Origin: DASWIG01 sp965371445
GTDB lineage: Bacteria; Acidobacteriota; Thermoanaerobaculia; Multivoradales; J023
Assembly: GCA_965371445.1 (NCBI GenBank)
Contig: CBDUYN010000119.1
Span: 1 to 31,404, forward strand
Direction of reading: 5' to 3'
Length of the DNA: 31,404 nt
Shown: positions 14,442-26,000 of the stretch, piece after piece
Numbering within the stretch: the first letter of the stretch is position 1
Layout: each line of letters begins with the position of its first letter
Position numbers and translations under genes: made by a program
The notes under the pieces: model-generated
What the model was told of the DNA's origin: nothing
The model's database searches: none
The model's input: only the letters and a program-made list of their open reading frames with translations

Positions 14442-15488
14442 CTACTCTACACCCGCAGCGTCCTCGCCGCGACCCGGGTCGGGCTCAGAAGGCGCCTTCT
14501 TGCCGGCGCCGCTCTTTCCCCGCGCCGCCTCGGCAGCGGCCTCCCGGCCTTCGTGGACGTCGTAAGCGGCCACCACCTTCTGCACCAGGGGATGGCGGAC
14601 GACGTCGCGTTTCTCGAACTTCAGGATACGGATGCCGTCGACGCCGCGCAGCACGTGGAGCGCCTCGCGCAGGCCCGACCGGGTCGCCGAAGGCAGGTCG
14701 ACCTGGGTGACGTCGCCGTTGACCACCACCTTGGAGCTGTAGCCCATGCGGGTGAGGAACATCTTCATCTGCTCCGAGGTGGTGTTCTGGGCTTCGTCGA
14801 GGATCACGAAGCTCTCGTTCAAGGTCCGGCCGCGCATGAAGGCGATCGGGGCGACCTCGATCGAGCCGCGCTCCAACAGGCGGCGCACCTTGTCGTAGCC
14901 CATCAGGTCGTAGAGCGAGTCGTAGAGCGGACGCAGGTAGGGGTTGATCTTCTCCGCCAGGTCGCCCGGCAAGAACCCCAGCTTCTCCCCGGCCTCGACC
15001 GCCGGCCGCGCCAGAACGATGCGCCGAACGCGCTTCTCCAGAAAGGCCGCCGCCGCCATCGCCACCGCCAGGAAGGTCTTGCCGGTGCCGGCCGGTCCCA
15101 CGGAGACGACGATGTCGGACTCCAGCATCGCCTGCATGTAGGCGCGCTGGTTCAAGCTCCGCGGCGAGACCAGACGCATGGCCTGGGAGAGCGTCGGGTC
15201 GCTCGGCATGAAGAACTCGACGAGCGAGGTCTCGGGCGCCTGCTTCATGACGCGGATCGCGGTCTGGATGTCCTGGCCCCGCAGCCGGAAGCCCTGCTCG
15301 GTGATCCGCGATAGCTCGCTCATCATGCGCTCGACCACCGCCACGCGCTCCGCCTCCCCTTCGACACCGAGGTCGTTGCCGCGTGCCGAGATGCGGACGT
15401 CGAAGGCGCGCTCCAGACGGCGCAGATGCTGGTCCTGGATGCCGAAAAGGGCTCCGAGCCCTTCCTCGGCGACGGTTAGTCGGGCCAT
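14442..15488 (-). CDS. phoH: PhoH-family ATPase (YbeZ)
   Basis: A 348-residue cytoplasmic P-loop protein. Walker A is GPAGTGKT (131-138) and Walker B is FVILDEAQN (227-235). The PhoH-specific segments ARPAVEAGEKLGFLPGD and NGDVTQVDLP are present. Residues 1-95 are the N-terminal KH-like region found in the longer PhoH/YbeZ proteins. The last 35 residues are a low-complexity Ala/Gly/Lys tail. Members bind or unwind RNA and work with YbeY, whose gene follows two positions later. It is the first gene of the operon. The start ATG 15488 lacks a clear Shine-Dalgarno site. The assignment is firm at family level, but the exact reaction is less well known. Confidence 0.94.
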   Translation of the reverse strand: MARLTVAEEGLGALFGIQDQHLRRLERAFDVRISARGNDLGVEGEAERVAVVERMMSELSRITEQGFRLRGQDIQTAIRVMKQAPETSLVEFFMPSDPTLSQAMRLVSPRSLNQRAYMQAMLESDIVVSVGPAGTGKTFLAVAMAAAAFLEKRVRRIVLARPAVEAGEKLGFLPGDLAEKINPYLRPLYDSLYDLMGYDKVRRLLERGSIEVAPIAFMRGRTLNESFVILDEAQNTTSEQMKMFLTRMGYSSKVVVNGDVTQVDLPSATRSGLREALHVLRGVDGIRILKFEKRDVVRHPLVQKVVAAYDVHEGREAAAEAARGKSGAGKKAPSEPDPGRGEDAAGVE

Positions 15489-15582
15489 GGGCGGAATGAT
15501 CGCCTTGCGGGGGGGTGGGAGGGTCGGTGCAATGGAGGACGTATGCGCAGCTCAAAATCTCCAAGATCGGGCCGGGGAGACC

Positions 15583-15588
15583 ATTGTA
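15583..15588 (-). promoter_or_regulatory. Extended -10 (TGGTACAAT) for the phoH operon
   Basis: On the minus strand, TACAAT matches five of six consensus bases and is preceded by TGG, an extended -10. The -35 region is poor. It would give a leader of about 90 bases before phoH ATG 15488. It lies back-to-back with the pyrC promoter in the same 150-base divergent region. Confidence 0.45.
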
Positions 15589-15605
15589 CCAGATCCGAGC
15601 CCACA

Positions 15606-15634
15606 TTGACGGCGGAGGCGTCGCCGCGTAGGTT
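15606..15634 (+). promoter_or_regulatory. Candidate pyrC promoter
   Basis: TTGACG (15606-15611) is a five-of-six -35 match. A 17-base spacer leads to TAGGTT (15629-15634), a weak -10. The -10 ends seven bases before ATG 15642, the same near-leaderless spacing as in the toxin-antitoxin, channel and rhomboid genes. Confidence 0.45.
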
Positions 15635-15641
15635 TTTAGCC

Positions 15642-16988
15642 ATGCCCAAGACGACCCTGATCCGTGGTGCCACCTGTGTCCTGCCCGGCGAGACGGCCAA
15701 GGCCGACGTCCTGATCGAGGGCACGAAGATCGCCCGCGTCGGCGCTCCTGCGGCCACCCGCGCCGAGGAGACCGTGGACGCCACCGGGCTCCACCTGATC
15801 CCGGGAGCGATCGACGACCAGGTCCATTTCCGCGAGCCGGGCCTCGTCCACAAGGAGGACCTCAAGACCGGCTCCATGGCCTGCGCCAAGGGCGGGGTCA
15901 CGACTTTTCTCGAGATGCCCAACACCGATCCGGCGACGACGACGAGGCAGCGCCTCCACGAGAAGCTGGAGCTCGCGGCGGGCAAATGCGTCGTCAACTA
16001 CGGCTTCTACGTCGGTGCGACGCCGTCGAACCTGGAGGAGCTGCGCCTGGCGACGCGGACGCCGGGGATCAAGATCTTCATCGGCTCCTCGACCGGCGAC
16101 CTCCTGGTCGACGACCAGGAGGCCCTGGAGCGGATCTTCGCCGAGACGACGCTGCCGATCACCGCCCACTGCGAGGACGAGTCCACCGTGCGGAGGAATG
16201 CTGCGGCTCTCGACGGCGGCAAGGACGTTGCCGACCATTCGCGGATCCGCGACCACGAGGCGGCGCTCGTCGCCACGCGCCGCGCCTTTGACCTGGCGCG
16301 CCGTCACCGTCACCGCTTCCACCTGCTGCACACCTCGACGGCCGCCGAGACGGAGCTCCTGCCGGATCCCGAGGGTCTGATCACCGCCGAGCTCTGCCCC
16401 CACCACCTATTCTTCAACACGGACGACTACGCCCGGCTGGGCTCCCGTGTCCAGATGAACCCGTCGATCAAGACCGCCGAGGACAACGCCGCCCTCTGGC
16501 GGGCCTTGAAGGACGGACGCATCCAGGTGATCGCGACCGACCACGCGCCGCATACGCTGGAGGAAAAAGCCGCGCCCTATCCGCGCTCGCCTTCGGGGCT
16601 CCCGGCGGTCGAAAACTCCCTCGCCTTGATGTTGAACGAGGTACACCGGGGACGTTGCACCCTGGAGGAGGTCGTCGGCTGGATGTGCGACGCGCCGGCG
16701 CGGACGTGGGATCTCGTCGACAAGGGACGGATCGCCGAGGGCTCCGACGCGGATTTGGTCCTCGTCGACCTGGCGAAGCCGGCGACGGTACGCGACGGCG
16801 AGCAGCTTACCAAGTGCGGCTGGAGCCCGTGGCACGGCGAGGAGCTGACCGGCTGGGCCGTCCGGACCTGGGTGATGGGGCGGACGGTTTTTTGCGACGG
16901 ACACGTCGACGTGTCGGTGCGGGGTGTCGAGGCGGTTTACGAGCACGGGCGTGGGGGCTCCTGGGCGAGTGAGGGTGACGCCGGCTGA
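15642..16988 (+). CDS. pyrC: Dihydroorotase
   Basis: A 448-residue amidohydrolase that interconverts carbamoyl aspartate and dihydroorotate in pyrimidine synthesis. The markers are IDDQVHFREPGLVHKED (57-73), TFLEMPNT, the lysine-containing KIFIGSSTGDLLVD, AHCEDE, and ATDHAPH near residue 300. The first metal motif, usually H-x-H, reads Q60-V-H62, a variant seen in the Bacteroidetes-type dihydroorotases with this IDDQVHFREPG signature. The frame remains open upstream to 15543, but ATG 15642 is where similarity begins and fits the promoter. It is transcribed away from phoH and converges with the giant gene, whose stop is only 26 bases away with no obvious terminator. Confidence 0.93.
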   Translation: MPKTTLIRGATCVLPGETAKADVLIEGTKIARVGAPAATRAEETVDATGLHLIPGAIDDQVHFREPGLVHKEDLKTGSMACAKGGVTTFLEMPNTDPATTTRQRLHEKLELAAGKCVVNYGFYVGATPSNLEELRLATRTPGIKIFIGSSTGDLLVDDQEALERIFAETTLPITAHCEDESTVRRNAAALDGGKDVADHSRIRDHEAALVATRRAFDLARRHRHRFHLLHTSTAAETELLPDPEGLITAELCPHHLFFNTDDYARLGSRVQMNPSIKTAEDNAALWRALKDGRIQVIATDHAPHTLEEKAAPYPRSPSGLPAVENSLALMLNEVHRGRCTLEEVVGWMCDAPARTWDLVDKGRIAEGSDADLVLVDLAKPATVRDGEQLTKCGWSPWHGEELTGWAVRTWVMGRTVFCDGHVDVSVRGVEAVYEHGRGGSWASEGDAG

Positions 16989-17014
16989 CCGGGGCGTCCG
17001 GAGGGGGTGTGGAC

Positions 17015-20000
17015 CTAGTGCATCGACTCCTGCTCCTGTTCCAAATCGTCGCGGAGGTAGCGCAGCGCCGACGTCACACCATGGTCCTCAGCCCATTGGT
17101 CGAGCCTTTCTTCCTCTTTGGGGGGCTCGGGTAGCGCCCGGCAGCGGGGCGAGCTCAGGATCCAACGTTGGCGGCTGATGCGGAAGTCCTGCCACAGGCG
17201 ATTGAAAACCCCCTCTTCACAGACCCGGCGCCAACGGCTCTGCCGGAGGACCGGGACCAGGGCTGAGAGCAGCGGCTCGGTCGAGTTCTGCGGGAGATCC
17301 TTGCGACCACTACCACTCAACCAGGTGTGCCAGAACTCAGCCGTCGCAAGTTCCGCGGTCAGAGCAGACCGCGGTGCCGAGGCCAGCCGATCGAGATAGT
17401 TCCAGCCGCCCACGACGTCCCCGCGAGCGAACGAGAGATAGGCGGCGAGCCCGAAGTGCCGGGGATCGACGGTTTCGCGGCGATCCTCGGTGCTCAACGC
17501 ATCAAGATAACTCTCCGTAAGACGGTCAAGGCTGTCCAAGCGACCGCGTGCCAATGCGAGCCAGATCTCCTGGGCCTGACTGCGGGGCGACAGAGGCTCG
17601 CCTGCGGCCTGACGACGCAGCATCTGCTCCAGGGGCGCCAGTCTCCCCGCCTTCAGAGCGGCGTTCCATTCACCGGGCAAGTCGCTGTAGGGATCCGCGG
17701 GCTCGGGTTCGATGAGCGGGACGGTCAGAGTGTGCAGGGCACTCGCCCAAAGGCCTTGCGTCAGCTCCCGGAGAAACGATGTAGCCTTGGCCGTCCGGCC
17801 CATCAGGAAGTGTGCTCGCGCCCGGGTCAGTAGGACGTCGAAATCGTGCCGCAGAGCTTCGTCGCGGGCTGCCTGATCCAACTGCTCGGCAGCCGTCTTG
17901 AAGTCCTCGCGCTGCACGAGCCAGTAGCCGAGGGCAAATCGGGTCTGGCCAGCGATCGATTCGGCCGTGCGGTCCCCGCAGAGAACGGCGTTGAGCTCCC
18001 GCCAGACCGCATGGAAATCGCAGGTGGCATCCGATTCGAGATCCTCCGGACGTTGCCAGACCGCGTCGGCACCCAGGACCTCCCGGATCTGCTCGAGGAC
18101 CAGGCGGAGGTTGCGAGGGGCGGGTTCCAGGTGTTTCTGTTCCCGGGCCCAGGCCCAGATTCCCTCCGGCCCCATGGCAGCAAGCTGCTGCCGGAGGGCT
18201 TCCAGGCGAGCTTCGATCACCTGCGTTGTCAGGCGATCCACGGCGTAGCTCTCAGGCATGGCGGGCAGGTCCCAGATCCGTATCGGTTGCTCCTGGAGCG
18301 ACAGGATGATTCTCCGGTTGCTTTCGTCGATGTGGTCGACAAAGGCACAGAAACGCTCTGGGACTTCGGCTTCGACTTCCAGATGCAGCTCCATCAGAAC
18401 TCCCGAACGGCCGCGGACGATAGCCCGACGCTGGGGCTCGTCGACGTACTCCCGAGAGACGTAGGCTGGTCCGTTGGAACGGACCAGCTCGGTGATCTCT
18501 GAACGAATGTCATAGGTGCGGATGTGGCTGAATGTCTCCTGGCCCTTCCTGTGGGCGAGACGCACCAGCCGTAAGGTCCGGCCGTGGGGGAAAAGGCGCT
18601 CAAGCAGATCGTCCTCCAGCCGGCACCAGCTGAGCTCGCGTTTCTCGACGAAAAATCGGCAGCCTTTCGACCGAGCCACCACCCCCGAGGGCAGGGTGTA
18701 CTCGATCGTCGCCTCGAACTCGCCGGTCGGCGGACAGTAGGCACCAGCCACGAGGGTACCCTCGGCGATCACCACCTCGACCTCAATGGGGCCTTTCTCG
18801 AGACATGGGCTTAAATCGAGTTGATGGCGAACTCCCCGGCAGAACTCGCCGACCGGCAGGACCGCTGGCACACCGAGCAGGTCGACGAGCAGCCGTCGGC
18901 CGCTCAATGCTGCTACTACGCGCGCCCGGCCTACTTCCGCGAATTGTGGCAACGCTCGTTGGAGCTGTGTTCGGCGGGAGAGACGTACCCGCTGCTGCCT
19001 GGTATCGAGGTACTCGAGCGTGGCCCACAACACGGCACCAGGACGATTGAGGAGCCGGGCGAAGAGCAACCGCCGCTGCTCGGGGTGGTTGAGATGGAGA
19101 GGATCCTCGGCAGAGGCGTCCCAAGCCACCGAGTAGTCTTCCAGACCCACGACCCGGCATTCGTCGCCGGCGACGTCTGCGGGGCGATAGACCATCACCG
19201 TATCGCCTCTGGCCGCTGGAGCGTGGCAGCGTTCGAACCGGCCGTCGACGATCCGCACCGGACAGGACGTCCGGACCTCCTCAGAATCGGTTTCGATCCG
19301 ACACAGGAATCTCTCGAGGGTATTGCCGGAGAACTCAGCCTCCATCACCCGGATCCGCAGCGCAGTACCCTCGGTCAGAGGCGGTTCGGTGGCCGTACGA
19401 GCGGCGGGATCACCCCAATGGTCGCGGCCCGGAATCGGCACGTCAATGCCGATCTTGAGGAAGTAGAGGCGGCCTTTCGGGTCGTCTCTGAAACCTCCGA
19501 CACGGCCCTCGAGCACCAGCCGCGAGCTGTGACGTTGAAAAAGAACACGGAGCTGATGGTAGCGGTTTCTGCCCTCCGGATACTCGCCGAGGTCAGCGAC
19601 GTGGTCACGCAAGAGCTCCGCCAGATGATCCGCCGCGACCCCTGGCCCTTTCTCGGGACCGAGGACGACCCGATCGTCTGGCCGCCGCCGTAGCACACTC
19701 CACAGGGGACCGGCGAGATGGCGGCCATGGTCGGGGTCCAGCGTCCGCACCCGAAAATTCGGCAGCAGCTCCTCGCTCGTGTCCTCGGCGGCACAACGCT
19801 CGAGCTGCAAGCGGTCGCCCCGGGCCAGACGGCTCCAGTCCAGCGCCAGCCCGGGTTGCAGCTGTCCGTCGTGAAGGGGCCGAATCAGCGACGTCGGGAG
19901 CTCGGCGTAGCGGCCTGGTGCCAGCTCCAAAATCAGCCGTTCGGGCTCGGCCCGCGCCACTACGAAGCTCCGCGAGACGGCTTTCGTTCGGCGTCCGGAT

Positions 20001-23000
20001 CTCTCCGGCGGAAACTGCTCCACCAGGTGATCCACCGGAAACGGGTGCTCGGCCAGCCGTGTGAACGAGGCCCAGCTTCCGGACCGACGGGCGACGATGT
20101 CGGCGTCCTCGATCGTGGCGAGCTTCTCGCCGAGGAACGTATTGCGCCAACTCCGCTTCGCGAGCCAAGTGCGTTTCGTCTCCGGATCGCCCTCGCGGCA
20201 AGTAAGATGGTCCCAGCGTAGAGTTACGCTCTCTCCGGCAGCGCTGCGGAGCTGAGGCAGCCCTTTCTCGTCGAAGTGCAAACGACCCGCGAAAGCGTCC
20301 GCGCCGACCCCTTCCTCCAGGCGAATCCAACCCCCCTTGTACTCTCGCACCACCTGTGGCAAAGGGTGGTCGGTACCGACGCTGTCCTCGGAGAGTTTAC
20401 TGACCCCTCGCAACTGTGACAGACCGATCAGGTTGCAGTTGAGCACTCCGTCGCGCTCGAACTGCTGTTGCCGCCTCTTGGGACTGCCCCAGAGCTCGGT
20501 CAGAACCGTGCGTTGCGCCTTGATGTCGAGGTAGGCCATGTGGCTGCACACTCGGTCTACCAGCTCGACGCGATGCTGCCGTTCCAGGCGGCGAAGCATC
20601 AGCACGTCTCCCAGCTGGAGCTCCTCCCAGATCTCCTCTACACCCCGAATGCGGTTGCGCGGGATCTCCGCGTTGACGCCTTCGCCGATCTCCACGGCCA
20701 GCTTCTGAGGATGGACATGCTTGACGATCGCCTGCCATCTCTCCTCACTCATCAGATAACCGAATCGACGTTGCGGGGTGTGGATGAGGGAGAGCTTGAC
20801 GGACGGCTGGTCCCGATAGACCTCCTGACGATAGACCCGCGCCACAAAAATGCCGCCCAGCGTCCGGCGGGAGCCCTCGAGGCGTCCCCGCCGCTCCGAG
20901 AACAGGTTGTCCGGAATCAGGTACTCCCCCGCAAATCCGGCGCTCAGGGGCTCGACCCGCAGCATACGGCTGTCCCCGTACGGCTCGATCCGCTGGGCAC
21001 GGACGAAGACCAGGTTCTGTTCGGCGAAGACCTGCTCGGATGTGGCCAGACGGAACACGAGCGCACCGGCCTGGCGGTCGACGCGGACGAGCTGCAGATA
21101 GACGAACTCGTCCTCGCCGAGCTCGGCCAACCACTTCAGCTGCTCGTCGTCAGGCTCTTCGAGCTGCAGCTGCCAGCGGGCCAGCCGTTGCCGTCCGATC
21201 GGACGCGGCCGGTAGTCGGCGCCGCGTAACTCCTTCAACTCGGCTCGGTCCCCGTCCAGCTGGACGCGACCGTAGTGCAACCCGTGCTGAGTCTTCGCGA
21301 AGTCCTCCACCTGGCGGGCGACGTCGATCTCGACTTTCAGGATGTCGAGGATCTTGCCCGAGGCTTCCTCGTCGTCCTCCGGCGCTGACGGCTCGCGAAG
21401 CTGGAACGACAGGACGGCGTCGCCGTAGCGTAGGGTCTTGGAGTCGAAGGGCCGGCTCTGAAAAAGCAATTCATGGCTGTGAGCCACCAGCGAGACGCCC
21501 GGCTCGGACTCGAACAGAACCAGCGGATCTGGCGAGGCTCCCTCTTCGTTCGTGAGCTCGGGCAGGCCGCATTCCCGGAGGTGCTCGTCCTTGAGCTCGC
21601 CGAAAAAGAGCAGGCGATGATCGCCGATGATCGCCCGCGTGTCGGCGAGGCGTTTTTTCCGCAGCCACTCGCTGAGCGTGAGGGGAGGCTTACGCCGTAG
21701 GGAAGCGGCCGGGCGGCGTTCGGCGTCGCAGAAAACCGTAAAGGTGCCCAGAAAACCGGCCGCCACGACGTCGCCGGTGTAGAGAATCCAGGTGATCTCC
21801 GCTTCAGGAAGGGGCAGGTGCTCGAGGTGTTCGTAGGAGCCTAGCCGCACGGCGAGCCCCTCTTCCACTTCGATCACCCGGCCGGCGGCATTGTCGAGCC
21901 GGCCGGTCGCTGCGAGAGCTTCGTCGAGGGGACGCTTCTGGGCGCGCGGCTGCGGTTGCCGACGTTGTGGGGTATGGGTGCCCAGCTGGGGCCGGAGGTC
22001 GAACTCATAGGCGATCCGTGGCTGCGAATCGTCCTCGTCGAGCTCTTGCCGGACCTCCAGACGATAGCCGGCGAGCGTGCAGGTCACAGGAATCTTCTGA
22101 CGCCCTCCGCTCTGGAGCTGCTGGGTCAGAAGCTTGGGGCTCTGGTGAGGGGGGAGCTCGTTGGGACCGAGCTCGAGCGGCAGACCGCCGAGCTTCTTCA
22201 TCTCCCCGGAGCCGCGGAGCACACAGGAAAACCGGCCGGTCTTCCAGTTGCGCCATTGGACCTCCAGGGTTAGCCTTTCGCCCACCGCGGAACGCAGCGG
22301 CCCGGGGCGAAAGTCGCGCACCTCCAAACGGACCTTGGACGCCGTGCCGGGTTCCCACCGGAGGTCGAAACGGACCCGGTCTAGGGACCAGGCCTCGTCG
22401 AGACGCTGGACCAGGTGCAGTTGCTCCGGCTCCACCTCGACCAGGGTCGCGGGCGCAAACGCAAAGAGCCAGCTCTCCTCCAGGCTCTCGGGCCTTCGCA
22501 GCAGCATAGCGACAAGCCCGCGGGTCCTCGTACCCGGAAGCGACGACGCCCAAGTGGTACACGACTCGGCTCGATGCAGGATCGTACCCGTCAGATACCG
22601 ATGGACGCGGACGAGCTCGATCTGGGCGTTCTTCCTCACCGTAGCGCGGAGGACGTCGCCGTTGTACAGCGTCACCGGCGGCTCGAAGGCCCAGCGCTTC
22701 GAGATCTCGAGTCGATCCGGCCGTTCCCCCGGATCACTCGCCGTCCACAGGACGGCGACCTGCTTGGAGCCGGAATCCGGCACCGACGTGCTGACCACCA
22801 GCCCGAGGGCCAGTTGATGCTGTTCCAGGTAAGGGATTGGCGTCAGATCGGACGGCACTTTCAGCGGCCGATGCACAGAACGCATGGCAGTCACCCGGAC
22901 CGGTGCGGACAAGCGGGCCTCGTTGAGCTTCTCTGCGGTGAGGGGCTCTGGAAGCAGATAGGCCACCTGGGGATCCAGAGAAACTTTCAAGCCCCCGACG

Positions 23001-26000
23001 AAACAGGCGAGCCTCTGCTCGGCCTCCGCGATGAAATGCTTGCGGTCCCGCAGCGCCGTCCCCACCTCGAGGCGCAAGTAGCGAAGGAAATCACGTTTTT
23101 GCGACTCCGGCCGTGGATGCAGGTGCAGATGCCGCTCTCGTACCCGGCCCACGGTGAGCTTGTAGCCTTCCGCTTCCGGCTGCCAGTCGCTGAGGATCAT
23201 GGCGTCGAGGGCCCCCGGCACACCCCGGAAACCCTCCCGCTCTCTGGGATCGGGCACGACCAGCGGTGGCGGGAAACCCGGTTCAGGGTCCAGGAGCTCG
23301 AGCTCCTGGCCGGATCCACTCAGCTGTACCCGTACCACGCTGTTGCGGGGATAGGCGTCACGGAAGCTCAAGGCACTGTCGTCTATCTCGTCGGCCATCT
23401 GCAGATAGGGCACGTCCAGGGAACCGGCACCGTCTCCCGGGCTCGGCAAAAGACGGCCAGCGGACGACAGGCGGCCAAGCGTCACTTTCAGGGGGATCTT
23501 CTCGCCAGGGCGTAGCCGCTCACCCACCGGGTTGCCGGCCTCGTCGAAGAGCTCTCCTTCGTCGAGCGACGCCAGTACGCCGAAGGCCGGCAGGGGGGCG
23601 GCGGTGGAAGAAGTGGTGTCGCTGTCCGGTTCCGAGGATTTATCGCCGAACCCACCGATTTCAAAGAGCATCTGGCGCGAATCGGTCTGTTCCAGTAGGG
23701 TCATCCAACCGACCTGGCCCGCCTGCACAGCCAGCACAAGGTCGAAACCGCGCCAGGCCGGCGGCGCGTCCACGACGCTCAGCTTCTGGTCGACGACCTT
23801 AAACAAGGTTTGTTCTGTCCCAAGGGACCGGAGCTGCGTATCCTCGTTCGCCTCGTCGAGGGCGAAGAGCTTGTGCAGGTCGCCGCTCAGCTTGCGACGC
23901 TCGACCGGCAGCTCGAGGTGGCCGATCCGGCCACGCCAACGGCGGCGGCCGCTGCGCGGCTGACGCTTCGAATGAAGCGTCCCGGCGACGATCCAACCTT
24001 CCGGGACGCTGCGCTCGCGGACCGCTTCGAGATGTAGCGTGCTGAGGTCGGCGACTTCGATGGTTTCAAACTTCAGGAAGGCCGGTCGATCGACGAGCAT
24101 CTCCTCGCCGACCTCTGGAAGATCCTCTTTCAGAAACACTGCCGGAAGTCTGGGGCCGTCCTCGCCGTGCCAGAGAAATCCCGTCCCGAGGAGACAGAGC
24201 ATCGTGCCGGATTCCTGCGGAATGATTCTTTTGACGGTCGCGCGAAGCTTGAAGTCCTGGCGGTTGTCCCACAAAGTCTCCAGGCGATCCAGGGCACCGG
24301 GTTCGCCTCGCAGGTCGACGGCGTGCACTCCTGCCTCACCTCCCAGCCATGGCCGGAGCTTGACCTCGGTCAGGACTCGCTTCTTTCCCGTCTGACGCCG
24401 GATCTCGACGACGGCAGTGCCGTGGAGCTCGAGAGACCGATCGAACGACAGGACCGGATTCCTGTGCAAGACCTTCGGTATTCCCACGCCGAGATCGACT
24501 CGGTACTCGCCGCCGCCCTCGTCGCTCTCGACGCGGGCCAGGACTCGTACTTGTTCCTCTGTGGCGAACTGTTGCTCCAGAATCGATCGCTTTTGCTCTG
24601 TTGAAACCGGCAAACCGTGAAAATCGATCAAACCGGGCGACGCCGGATGAAGATGCATCAGACAGTGCAGGGGAGTCCGCGCTTGGGGGTGGTGGACGAA
24701 GCTGGGCAGGAGGTCTCCCCCCATCTCCGCCACGGCGGCGCGGCCGGGGTCTACGAGCGGCCGCAGGACCGACAGATGCTCCACCGGTTGATCCGGCCGA
24801 GCCTCGACCGGCAAAACCTCGCCGCGGGCCGGGACGACCCGGTCGGTCTCCCGCGGTAAGAGCCGCTCTGTCCGGAGTCGGCGGAATAACTCGTAAAAGC
24901 CCGGCTGGTCCCGCAGCCGCGCTGACAAGGCGCGCAGGATCACCCGGCGGCGAGCTAACCGGTCGGCGATACTGTGGATGTCGAATTGCCGCTGCCCACC
25001 GAGCACGATGTCCTGGTCTTCCTGCACCAGCAGGGTGACGAGCTGCCGCCAGAACTCGGATCCCTGCCGATTCCAGGTCATGTCGAGATAGAGCTGAAGC
25101 TCGGAGCTGCTCGAGGTCCGCAGCAGATGGTCGAGCAATCGCTGGGGGTTGCCCGTCAGCGGAACGGAGCAGGAGGCAAGGGCGTGCAGCAGACGCAGGC
25201 GGATTACTGTCCGCAACGGCATGAGCGCTCCAAGCGCTCCAAGGCAGACCCCGGCACCGCGTTGCGCGTCGTCGCACCCGGGATCGTCGCGTTCCAGCGA
25301 ACGGGCGAGGAGCTCGGACCAGAGAAGCACGATGCGGCCCTGTCTCGGTTGAGCCAGCTTGTGCGGGTCGGCGAGCAGCTCCAGGGAGTCCATTCGCAAC
25401 TCGTCGCGGCGCAGGGCTTCAAGGTCCTCGTCGGAAATGAAGGCCAGGGCCTGAGGACAATGCTGGTAGATCCTGCGCCCCGGCAGCGGGAGGAGGTCCC
25501 GCTCGATGGGCTCGAGACCAGAGACGTCCTTCCTTGCCGCATACCTGGCTCCGTGGAACTGCAGAGCCGCCATGGCATTGCCACGTAGCCTTTCGTGCCA
25601 GTCGTCTCTCAGGGTAATCGAACGTAAGACGCCATGGTTTCTGGCGATCCAGGCGTTTGCCGGATCTTCTGGCAGCGAACGCAAAGCCGCGCTGGCGAGC
25701 TCGGTCAACAACTGGGCTTCGAGGGGCTCCGCTTCCCGGTTTGGGAACAGGAGGTCAAAGGCCTCCTGGCGAGCAAAGCGATTTAGAAAGATGCTCCGCA
25801 TTCGGGCCTTCAGGAGCTGCCGCGGGCTTCCATCTTGGCCGAAACGGCAGATGTTGGCGGCAATCGCCAGATCCGCCAGATAGCTGAAGAAATCGCGTAG
25901 AGGATCGCTGTCGAGCGCGTCGCCGTGCTCAAGGCCGACGACGACCAGGCGCGCCACCAGGTCGCAAGCCTCCAGCATCCACCATCCGCGGCGGTCGATC

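Noticed and set aside
12197..14710. An 837-codon frame on the plus strand, opposite pgpH
   Set aside because: It is antisense to a clear pgpH with its HD and 7TM motifs. The translation is Glu/Arg/Leu-rich shadow text without a recognisable domain, as GC-rich codon bias on the other strand often produces.
23630..23665. A P-loop-like GGFGDKSS in the giant protein
   Set aside because: The spacing does not fit G-x4-GK[ST], and the segment is in a Ser/Asp-rich linker without a Walker B nearby.
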